From: Ampelocalamus luodianensis | Lineage: Eukaryota; Streptophyta; Magnoliopsida; Poales; Poaceae | Length of the DNA stretch: 64,000 nt | Assembly: GCA_036346255.1 (NCBI GenBank) | Contig: CM070628.1 | Location: 19,979,840-20,043,839, forward strand | Direction: 5' to 3' | Shown here: positions 36,950-47,982 of the stretch, piece after piece | Layout: the number at the start of each line of letters is the position of its first letter | How positions within the stretch are numbered: position 1 is the first letter of the stretch | The notes under the pieces: generated by a model | The model's database searches: none | Seen by the model: the letters and a program-made list of their open reading frames with translations, nothing else | What the model was told of the DNA's origin: nothing | Position numbers and translations under genes: made by a program

Positions 36950-39342
36950 TGTAACACCACAGCTATCCAGGAAGCCAAGATGTCACCTAAAACATCTAAC
37001 ATACATCCATAATGCGGAAGAATTTGAAACAAGTATATCAACTAAAGACGACATTAAGTTAAACGAGGATATGATGAAGGTATCCTTCCTTCACCTTTTA
37101 AGTTATTTAATTCGATCATCAATAAAGAAGGTTCACACGCAGTAATAAATCTACATCCATGTGGAGAAGGTATCCTTCCTTCACCAATTATAATTTAATT
37201 ATTACAGTTCATCATCAACGAATGTAAGATAAAACTAAATTTAATCTTTAACATGAATAGGATGATGTGAGCGAGTAGTGCGTGTCTACTCCTCCCAAGT
37301 GAGCCAACATCAGGGGTTACCTAAAATAAACAAACAACGCAAGAGTGAGTCCATGACTCGGCAAGTACAGTGAAAGAGAAAGAACACATATACAAACAGG
37401 ACATCACCATTTAAGAATGCGAACCTTGCATCGAGTGAACACTTATGAAAACATGAAATGAATGAATGTAATCAGGATGGATGCACACATGCATATCTGG
37501 TATAGTGGTGACACACCCGTCGGTGTTCACTTAAGCCCGCACCTTAACAAAAGTGCGGGATCCAAGTCCTATATGAAGAACGTTTCATATAGGTGTCCAA
37601 AGTCGCCCATCTTTGGAATTGATGGGTCTTACGTGCCCATCTTTGGAATTGATGGGTCTTTCAATCCACTCCGTGGGCGGGACATGACAATGTCCAAAAT
37701 TGCCCACATTGGAATGGTGGGACTTACAATCCACTCCCGTGGACATAACATGAATAAAAGGATGCATGATATGAACATGAGCAGTGATAATACCATCTCT
37801 CGTTATATACTCCACATAATGAAAGAACATAACCAATTCAACATCTCGGGTAACACAATATGTCACACTATATTCATGAAAACATTCACAATCATAACAC
37901 TCAAAAGCAACAAAGTACTTGCCTTCGCGTTGCGGTGCGTTAGCGTGCAACGATGGCGCTCCCAAACCGGTAGCCTCGTGGCTAAACAATTAAATAACGA
38001 AATAAGAACAACATAGAATCCAACCCGAATTAATAGTCTACAATACCCCCTTGAACTCCCAAGGAATCACCATAAAACCTAATCTGAAAAACAGGCTGCA
38101 ACCCAAAAGCGTGTCGGGACAGCAGCACGAAAATGACAGTAGTTAATGACGTGGGACTCGAAATGAGATGAGTCCAGATCCTACCTCATCTTAACGAACA
38201 TATCTATAACATTCAAGTTGATGAGATTTCCCAATTCGGCCAATAAACTTCTCTAATAAAGAAAACAAAACAGCAGCACAACTTCTGTCTGAACAAACAG
38301 GACAGCAATACTAAAACAACCATAACTTTTAATCTACAACTCCGAATTGAGCGTTCTTTAACAATCTGAAAAGGTTATGAAATTACCTACAATAAACTAG
38401 TTGGCACAACATTCAAATTTTGCCTTTAACAAAAAGTGGCACACGGGTCAAAACTAAAGATGGAAAAACTGACATACAATCTGGACAGACTGACATACAA
38501 TCTGGACAGTCACAAAGAAAAGTGCATAACTTTTGATCTATAACTCCAAATGAAGTGTTCTTTATCAATCCTGAAAGCTAGTGATATCACCTTCAAAATT
38601 TGTTATGGGCAAGACCTCTGAATCACCCTCTAACTAGGCCATAAATCAACCTATACAGAGACTGCTAATTCTCGTCAGGATTCTGGACAGCAGATAGTAA
38701 ATCTATCATAACTTTTGACTCGAAAGTCGGAATTCAGTGTTCTTGGCGGCCACCGAAAGCTAAGATCAATCTCTACAAAACTCTAGGAGATGGACAACCC
38801 AAATTCGGCCTCTAAGATCACGAAACAGGCCGCGCAACATTCAGGACAGAACTGAAATTCTAACGGCAGCAATTCAATCCAATCAAACTAATCGAATTCG
38901 CATCTGAAACAACCTAAACAGTGAGGGAAATCGATCATTACCCTTGTAGAACCATCGGAGATCGCTGATCAAATCCCACGAAGAAATTCTCCTTCAATCC
39001 TCTCTTCCTTCCTCTTCTTCTTCTTCCACGGTCGGCCACAAGCGGCAGGAAAGATGGCGCCGGGAGAGGAGGAGCAGCAAGCGGCGAGGCACGTGTGCAC
39101 GCGCTACTGTAGCACAGGGCTACTGTAGCACGGCAGCTACTGTAGCAAATGGGGCTAGGGTTTGGTCCCTCCCCTCCCCTTGCCTTCTAATGGGCTGCCG
39201 CCCACTCATGGGCCTTGGGCCACTATGGTGGCTCCTCTTCTCGAATATGGGTTGGCGGCCCATACTTCTCCTAAAATTCTGAATTTTAACTTATTTCCTC
39301 TCTAATCTTACAGCATTCGATATCGAATAATCGGGTATTACA
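36950..39342 (-). repeat. 5' LTR of the LARD-like element (right copy)
   Basis: This 2393-bp direct repeat of 18202-20581 has an expanded run of GCTACTGTAGC palindromes near 39109-39150 (three, versus one clear copy in the left LTR). Confidence 0.92.
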
Positions 39343-41723
39343 TTGGTGGTGGGTTGCCCACGGCAATGGCGATGGCGGCGGCAAGCTCCACGCGGAGAGG
39401 GCACCTGCGCCATAAGACCCACAAGAGCGGTTGGAAGAGGTTGGGCGATAAATATGGTGTAACCACGAGCAATCGAGGAAAGACTCACCAAAAGCGACAA
39501 TGGATGCGAGAATACCTTTGGCCGACAAGAAAAGGAGAACTCCAAATTCCAACGATCCTGCGAATGGATGGCCAAAACAATAGAGGGGAAATGCTTAGCA
39601 GGCTAAAGCATGCGAGGTGACGCCCATAAAAGAAAAAGTGACTCACCGTAGATGGGATTTGCACGGCGTTGTCACTCAGTGCGTGCCCCGGGCGCGCTCT
39701 GGAACGAAGAATGGCACAAAGGTGTTCCGGGCACTACACAAGAAATCAAGAGCTGCATCATCCAAAAATGGAAACGGCACCCGAAGGAGATGTTAAGGGG
39801 CGCGGTGGTGCAGCACTTACCGGAGACTAGAGCTCAGGAGGGCTCCCTTCTTCTCACGGCTGAGAGAAGAAGTGAGTGAAAGGAGAGGTGAGGAGGGGGT
39901 GTTATGCCCGGGAAAGGGACGGAGGAGAGGCGGCGTTAGTCGGGAAGGCTCGGGGACTGGTTGATAGGGGCGGTGCGGCAACGCCGTTGACGGTGCAGCG
40001 CAGAGCTCCCTAGGCGCGTGGCGCTCGAGCTCTGCTCCCGCCTGCTCGAGGTTGGAGACGATCCTGACGCGTGGGCCCGAGTCATCGGCGGCACAAGGTG
40101 GCGCGGCTCGGTGCAACACAACGATTAAATCGGGACCGTTGGATGGCGATCGGACGGAGGAGATTGACGGGGGTGTTCGGACAGGTCAAATGACGAGGAG
40201 ATCTGAGCCGCTGATCCATAATCCAAGGGTTGCATGCGCCAGTGCGTTTAGGCGGTCGGGCTGAGTCGGCTCGCCGAGTCGGACTCGAGCCCGATGAATA
40301 GTAACAGCCGGTTAGGGTTCTAGGTTTTGACTGAGATTCAAATTGTTTTTCCTACTTTGACTAGAGGCTTAAAAACATAAATAAAATTCCTAAAAATGTG
40401 AAATAAATCACAGAGGTTCCTGGGTAGGTCTAGTGTCCATAAAAATTATTGAACCCTACTGTTCATGATATATTTTGTGATATATAAATTCAAACTTAGA
40501 CTAGGTATTTTAATAGTGTTTGAATTTTCTTAAGGTTCAAACCAGTCCCAAAAATTTGAGAAAAATTATATTAATTCGTGATAATTAATATAGTATTTGA
40601 ATAAAATATTTCTAGAGATACTTTAGTAGCATTTATTTCAGTTTTATGATTGGAGTTCAATTTAAAGTGTATGCTTCAATTGTGTTTTTAGAGATTTTCC
40701 AAGTACAATATGCAATTCAAAGTTCCAAAACATGATGCATGTCAATGAGATGCATAATCAACCTCTTTATTAAGTTTGGGGATGTGACAAGAGACATGTT
40801 TGAAACCTATTTTAAAATAAAATTCACCTAATATGAAAACTATAAAAACTGGTTTCATTGATTTTGGAGTTGATTTGAATTAGATATGTATTTAGAAATT
40901 AAATGTATTTTTCAGTGTACAAACAAATGAAATCCAAAAATTCCAAAGCATTTAATACTTTATTTACCGAGGTGTACCCTAGCCATAGTCTATGACAAGC
41001 GGGGTCAGCTAAATAGTGTCATTTCCAATTAAAATCCGAATTAATTTCTAACCGATGAGAGGGCCCTACTTGTCATGGACCCGGTCCTATGAACCTGGTT
41101 CACGGTCGAAGTGCACAACCCACTTAAGGGGACTAGGCCCACATGTCAATGACTCTAGCGCAACTCGGTTTAATTAAATGCCTAGATTTCTGTTCACGGG
41201 GTCCCACACGTCATAGGAACCACGCCAACCATTACTCAGTTAAACCTGATTTCCGACAAAGATTCACGTCATTAATTTCTAATCATCGTGCTTAACCTAA
41301 CGACGCCGCTACAGTTGCGGTCGGAAAATCCGACAACCAGAGGAGGGCGAAGCCGGCCGTTGCCAAGCTCGCCGGCGGCGAGGCAGTGGCGCACTGGGCC
41401 GGGAATAAACTAAAATGGAATGCTGGTGCTCGGAGCTACCTTCCGGAAGTGTCGTCGGCGGCGGAGGGACACGGTGGCGCGCCGGTGTCGAAGTTGAGCA
41501 GAGTAGGGCCGGTGCAGTGCGAAGAACACACGACATAGAGGGCCTCCCGAGGCAAGTCGGCGCTGGATTCGGGCTCCTGAAGCTGCTGCAATGTCCTTGG
41601 TTCAGCCCAGGGACCAACGGTCGTCTTCTTCAGCATCGACGGGGTCCAGACACGGCGGAGACGCACCATGCACGGCGACAACACGCGGTAAGTCAAAGAG
41701 CTTGAAAATAAGAGGTGTAAAAT

Positions 41724-44574
41724 TGTAACACCCCAAGACCCACATTACCCTGGAATGCTACTAAACCACTCTACAGCTAGCCAATAATTTCAAGATAAAT
41801 TAATTCGGCAACATCTCTAGACAAAAAGCATTAAGCGGAAGCATAAACATCTAAGGGAATAAAGATAACGGTAACAAGTTCAATAATTAAACAACCTCTA
41901 GCAGATTAATCAAAGAATGGTTCACAAGTCCATCCTTATTAAATAACATAATCCTCCACAAATAGTTAAGCATTTGGCTAGAATTTCATCGACTTTATTA
42001 CAACATGAGTTGATGAACCATGTGCATTATTGTGGTGCCGCTCTACCCATCCCATGAATGCTCAACAATCACTGTAGGGAAAGAAAACAAGGGTGAGATA
42101 AAAATCTCAGCAAGCAAACTGCTATTTAACCGGCTATTCGGACTACAAACAAACATACAACATCATTAAAGTATCCAAATGTCCACACCCATAATGTGAA
42201 TCCACATTCATTTACCGACCAATTAAACTACAAAGATATTAAGCATCAATATCCAATCCCCATAATGATCACAATTATAGCCTCAACCATATTTACTACC
42301 AAAGATAGTAAAAATTAACAATTGAATCTTGATCAAGCTGCTCCATGTTAATCACCACTACCACTACCAATGACAATAAAGTATTAGCGTGTTTTACCTC
42401 ATAACTTTACTATTTCTCGCATCCACAATCTGCTATCCACAATTACCACAAGAGAGAAGAATCTCATGCCACAACCACAACCTCTACCATACCACAAGGG
42501 TGAACCCCATTCCACAACCACAACCACATTACTCATACCAAAAGAGACTCTCATGAGTCAATTTCACATTACAAGCTGTGAAGTTGCGTTTGTTTTAAAA
42601 ATAACTTCACCTCAATATCTTGCACAAGTATGCAAATGATCTTTCCACAATGTAATGCATATGTATGCTATGCTCCACTGCACCTTTACCCAACAAGGTA
42701 AAGGTATGCATCGTCTCTGACAATGCGATGTTGTACCAGTCTGATCGCGGCTATAAGCGGCGACATCCACAATGCAAATGTCATGATATGTCATGAATGA
42801 TATGATAATCATAAACCACAAGAATTTAACCACGAAGGTCAACAACATACTCATCATGAATATTTTCTCATAATCCACATGTGTCTCATTAAGCACAATA
42901 CCATCGTGTCATAAGACCATTACCACATAACCCACACGATTCACCAAGATCAAAATCAATCGATATAGATGGAACTCTATCACATAGACCACCACATGAT
43001 CATCATGAAAATAACCACAAAGAATTAACAACATGTCCACCTTGAGTTTATTTTCATATTCGCATTTGGCTCATTAAGCGAATTACCACGATACTACCCA
43101 AACTCATCCAAACATAGCAATTGATTAATATCTTGCCACCACATTTTTACTTGGAAAACATGTAACCATGGCATATCATTTAACATTACGTCAATCATGC
43201 ATAGTGCAAATAGTAAGAAAAGCGGGTTAAACCATAGCACAACGCTACATTTACTTGCCTTCCACGATGCGGCGCGTTAGCGACAAAGTGATACTCTAAA
43301 CCTGAGGCTTCACCTCCTAAACAGGTAAAATAATTTCAATTAAGACATAATATACTCAGCGCTACTAATCGGCATTCTACAACGCTTACTTGACGACTCA
43401 AACGAGTTTACAAAGCTGAAACCGAAAACAACGTTTCCTGCCATATACTGATTCTGGACAGCAGCACGGTAAATGACATAACTCATGAACTGGAAGTAAA
43501 AATGAGGTAAACCCAATTTCTGTAAATTCTTAACTGAATAATCTACAATACTCTAGTTGACACGATAAACCAATTCGGCCATAATATTAGGCTAACCATT
43601 GTCTGAACTTTCAGTACAGAAACTGCCTACACAATCGAACAGCAAAACTAAAATGACCATAACTTTTAATAGGTAACTCCAAATTGATCGTTCTTTATCA
43701 ATCTGAAAAGGTTATCGAATTACCTACAATAACCTAGTTGGGTGAACTTTCAGATTCTACCAAATTCCTTTCATATTTTAAGAAATAACCAGACAGATTA
43801 TTCTCGTCAGATTTCTGGCAGCAGATAATAAAATGATCATAACTTTTGACTCAGACCTCGAATCGAGTGATCTTCGCGCTACTGAAAGATAACAACATAT
43901 CCCACATATCTCTAGGAGATGGAATCTTAAAATTCAGCCTCTAAATACACGAAAAAACCCACGCAAGGTACTGGACAGAATTGAATCTTCTGCAGCCCAA
44001 CAATTAACCAACAATTCTAATCGGTTTCGCATCTACTAAGGATCAAACAGCGGGGAAGGCATCTCGTTACCCTTGTAGAACCTTGGGAAATGCTGGTTGA
44101 ATCCATGAAGAAGATCCCCTTCTTCTCCTCCTTTCTCTCCCTTCTTCTTCCTCCCGAAGACCAGAGCAAGGAGCGACAAAAGCGCGACATGGAGGCGTGG
44201 CAGCAAGGGGAGGAGGGTTGCTCTGGCGGCGGTGCTGTAGCTGCGTGCTACAGTAAAAGACCTAGGGTTTGGTTGGCCTTCTTAAACCAACTTCCCACTT
44301 GGGCCAAACAACGTGGGCGAAAGCCCAAGATTAAATCTCCTCTAAAAACTGATTTCTCTTTTTAATTCTGTTAAATACCTTTCTCATTTCAATTAATTCT
44401 CTAATGTTAAACAGGATATTACATAATCATGATGGATACTTTCTGTTAAGAGAAATCCTCTCTAAACTATATTGCACTTGAAAATTCAATAAATTTCTCT
44501 TCCCGAATAATAATTCTCTACCGATTAATTTTTATTAATCCGATTCTTGACTTCTCACACTTAGGAGTATTACA
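41724..44574 (-). repeat. 3' LTR of the second LARD-like element (left copy)
   Basis: This direct repeat of 47983-50834 is nearly identical. Differences are dominated by one-base homopolymer indels and by changes at CAG/CTG. Confidence 0.93.
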
Positions 44575-44608
44575 TTCTTCCCACCTTAAAAGGATTCGCC
44601 TCGAATCC
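44575..44608 (-). other. Polypurine tract and adjacent hairpin
   Basis: The tract complement (TTCTTCCCACCTTAAAA) abuts the LTR. GGATTCG (44592-44598) then pairs with CGAATCC (44602-44608) around a 3-nt loop. Confidence 0.7.
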
Positions 44609-44802
44609 AACTCTCTGAACCACAAAGAAAAGAACAACAAGCAAGCAACAACCCAAACTAGGTGTACTCACGACCTCGAAGAGCTCGGGGTACTTCTTTC
44701 ATAAAAGATCCTCCGGCTCCCACGTAGCCTCTCTCTCCGTGATTCGTCCAAAGGACCTTCACATACTTGATGGTCTTATTCCTCAAGACCCGCTCGGCGT
44801 AT

Positions 44803-45114
44803 CTAAGATACTGAAGCGCCGACGCTCCACGGTGAGATCACCTTTGCTTGTGACTGTTCCGAGTCAAGCTTGTGTTCGGATCCCGCAAGTATTTCCTCAA
44901 GCATAGACACATGGAAAACATTGTGCACACCACTCAAAGAGTTTGGCAACTCCAAGCGATAAGCCAAACTACCCACCAGAGCAACCCTTGGAAAAATACC
45001 GATGTGCGGGCTAAGCTTCCGGTGGTACCAAAATGAACAATACCCTTGGTTGGAGACACCCAAAGGAGCACAAGGCTTCCACCGCAAACTCAATTCTCGG
45101 CGCGAACATCGCAT
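44803..45114 (-). pseudogene. Relic of Gypsy integrase C-terminus
   Basis: The 103-codon minus-strand frame contains VGSLAYRLELPNSLSGVHNV followed by FHVSMLEEI, the highly conserved end of Ty3/gypsy pol. It is preceded by SPHIGIFPRVALV, degraded from the usual glycine-phenylalanine-rich block before it. No other pol domain is found in the element, so this is an orphan fragment kept just upstream of the purine tract, where the end of pol normally lies. It shows the non-autonomous element descended from a coding Gypsy element. A protein product is unlikely to be functional. Confidence 0.85.
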
Positions 45115-47964
45115 AATTCTTTTATCGTACTGAGCGATATGAGTCCTGCCATTTTGGCAAAATTTCCATAATAACTATTAAGACCACCTTCTCAAACCAT
45201 CATCTTTCTTAAAACACTTTTCTCTTATTAAATATACTCGGGATAACACGACATACCCTTTTAAAGAATTTGATCACAAATTCCACTCACATCATTCTAC
45301 TAGAAGCACTGCGGTATCTTTTGCAAATAGAACCCAAGAATGAAGAGTAAAGAGCTCTCAAGCATCACACTAGCAACCAGCTTTCCTTCAAAGGACCACG
45401 ATCCAAATCAAAGGATTCACCACAAAATATTTCTACTCGTCAAAAGACAATTGGAGAACCACACCACAAAAGCTAAGAGTGAAAATCACTCGATGGACCA
45501 AAACAATCAATTTCTTTTCCTAACTGGAAAAGACTACGCCTCAACATAAGTCAACTCAATTTGCAAATGGACTCTGCCATAAACACACAGCAAAAACAAG
45601 AATCAAGAGAGCATCGCACTACTTGACATAACAATAATTTCCCAATTCATTTCTTTTAATAATTTAACTTCCTTGAACCAAGGATTTTCAAATCATTACC
45701 CAACACACCAACTCATTATCTCAAGTTGGCCACCTCAACAATTAGCTCAATTGAGTACATCATCTACACCATTGTAGATAGACTCTCTGGCCCGCAAATC
45801 ATACTCTAACCCAAAACCACGACCAACAAAAGGCTTGCAACCCACAACAATTACCATGTTCTTAGAAGAAGAGGTAAGAAGAAATAAATTCGACATCTGA
45901 GAAAATGGTCATCATCATAGTAGCCAAAAGACCAAAAGACCAAGGGAAAAAAATAGATAGCATTGAGGTTGGAAAAACACCAGATAGATCATCTGTACCT
46001 CAAATACTTATAGTACAACTTTTTCTTTCAATAAGAAACAATTTTTCTTTTATAGCGACATCCGCCAATTCCAACAAAGGATGCTTGAAGACCACAACAC
46101 GAGATTGAGATAAAAACCAAAAAGATCATTCAACATGTCGCTTTACTCAAAGCAACCTCGGCTATCACACAAGTCATAAGGTCCAAAAAGATTCCAACCG
46201 TAAATCTCACACCCTTCAATTCAATTAGTATTATGGAATTAACAAATTCCTTTATTTTTAAAACATTCAACACCATAATCACAACTACATGCTATCAATT
46301 GTATTCACAACAAGATAAAACATTCTTTGCAAAAATCATCATATCATCTCACTCCTTCATATTTTTTCCAAAAGGAACACCATAAATCACTTCATCATGT
46401 TCTTATTATCCAAATAAGATTCCAACTACTTAATCTAGTTAAACCTAGTGCATAAGCCATCATATTAAAACAAACTCTTTAACAAGATGATATTAGAACA
46501 TAACAACCTCACAAAACATGCTAGTATGAATCTCTTATTAGATTTCATACATTTATCTCGTACTGATGCTCAACTCTAGTTTAGCAAAAAGGTAATTACA
46601 CTCTAGCCATTCTTTGTCAATAATTGATTATTAATTTTTCATCGGCATAGCATTAATGATCCTATCTCTAATTTGCAATCACAAAGACAATAAAAGCCTG
46701 ATTCAATACTCCACCTTATGTTAAGATATTAAAAAAATAAAATAACTTTAAACATCAATAATACCAGCTTTATGAGACAAGATTCCACAAGTCAATACAT
46801 CAGCCTGTATCCATTTCTTTATACATATTTCAACAATTTAGCATGGTAAAAGTTACATAAATTTAATGATTGTACATGCTCATCAAGTATGTAAAGAGAG
46901 GACATACAAAAGGTTAATCTTATTAAGGCAATATTCCAACACCTCCTTACTTGACCATCCCGAATGGTCGATTAATTACTTAAGATCAATCAATCAATAC
47001 ATCCAACAAGTTGGGAAAATTAAACAACTACAATAATCAAAACAATTGTTTTTCATATTCCTTGATAAATGCATGAGTTCTACACATGTATCGCTAAATT
47101 TCTTAGCCAAAGATCTTCAAGAAACTACAACAGGACAACATCATATTAATCGACTTCACTTCTAAAGATGTTAGTAGAACTTAATGATGTACCACACTAA
47201 CTTTTCAACTTGATAATTCACAATCTATCAATTATTTACATAATTTCCACCTACTACTTAAACACAACAAAACATCACAAAGGGTTTTAACACTCCTTCT
47301 AGAGAGAAATCAAACTTCAAAAGTCGAAATAACTCGGAAGAAATGCATAGAGTCAATGCTTCCACAAGTTAATGAACTTCCCACATAAAGCTTTGATTCT
47401 CTCTAAAAAAAATCAAGCGAAATACAAGAGTCATGTTTTCCGACCAAGAAAGATGGAACAACACGGAAAATACTAGTCTCTCCAAAAGCACGCTCACGGC
47501 GGTCAAACAACCCATCAATCGAGAAAGAAACAATACTTGGCCTCAAAAACAATTAGAGGCCTAATGACAACCAACAACCGCAATAAACAGCTAACCCAAG
47601 AGAAAATCATTAACTGTAATAGGCCAAGAATCGGCCAACATCAATTCAAGGAGGATAACACTTTTCTAAGAAACTTACCCAAGACATCCGCAACTAAGTT
47701 ACCCGAGGTAACTGCATCAAAATCCCCGTACTACGAACGGGGTATAAACTGGCAATGCCCAAGGCAACAACTGCAATCCCTACCTCATATCATTGACTAT
47801 CCTCACTCAAAGCAGTCATATAAACAAATCATAAACATACAAGATTATCTCCAAGCATGAATCATCAAAATAACATGTCAAAGCTTGAATGCAATGCTTG
47901 TCCCATCCCATCCTACTGTGCACCAGTGTGTCAATTTAATATTTTTAATTACCACAGACCTAAA
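45115..47964 (-). other. Non-coding internal domain of the second LARD-like element
   Basis: This A/C-rich sequence on the + strand has no recognisable domain and only short unsupported open frames. Patches around 45750-45790 and 47270-47400 resemble 21570-21610 and 24210-24320 in the other LARD-like element. Confidence 0.7.
45763..45778. other. Internal-domain hairpin, second copy
   Basis: TCTACA pairs with TGTAGA around CCAT, with one further A-T pair outside. It is the counterpart of the hairpin at 21580-21595 with one compensated pair. Confidence 0.5.
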
Positions 47965-47980
47965 GCCCGCTCTGATACCA
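47965..47980 (-). other. Primer-binding site, initiator-Met-tRNA type
   Basis: The minus strand reads TGGTATCAGAGCGGGC, 2 nt from the 5' LTR. It is a clean plant initiator-Met-tRNA complement. Confidence 0.88.
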
Positions 47981-47982
47981 AC

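Larger units (their letters stand above)
18202..39342 (-). mobile_element. LARD-like LTR retrotransposon with a Gypsy element nested inside
   Basis: Two LTRs (2380 bp and 2393 bp) start TGTAACACC and end GGGTATTACA and are flanked by perfect TTGGT duplications (18197-18201 and 39343-39347). The minus strand carries an initiator-Met-tRNA-type primer site next to the right LTR and a purine tract next to the left LTR. After removing the nested Gypsy element the internal domain is about 4.4 kb (20582-24742 and 36693-36949), A-rich on the + strand, with no recognisable gag or pol. Long LTRs around a non-coding internal domain match large retrotransposon derivatives, which need proteins from an autonomous partner. 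The internal domain is homologous in places to that of the element at 41724-50834. Confidence 0.9.
14955..40789 (-). mobile_element. Solo LTR C, interrupted by a LARD-like element
   Basis: C starts TGTGGGGACCCTG and ends GGGGATGTGACA, with AGAGA duplications at 14950-14954 and 40790-40794 inside LTR D. Its own sequence is 14955-18201 plus 39348-40789, 4689 bp, matching LTR B end to end. The insertion at 18202 falls inside its GC-rich part, about 3.2 kb from the left end. It carries a mutated core palindrome (CTATTCAAATAG, 15907-15918). There is no coding domain. Confidence 0.88.

Noticed and set aside
47965..47980. tRNA-like sequence at the three primer sites
   Set aside because: These are only 12-16 nt complementary to the tRNA 3' end, not tRNA genes.
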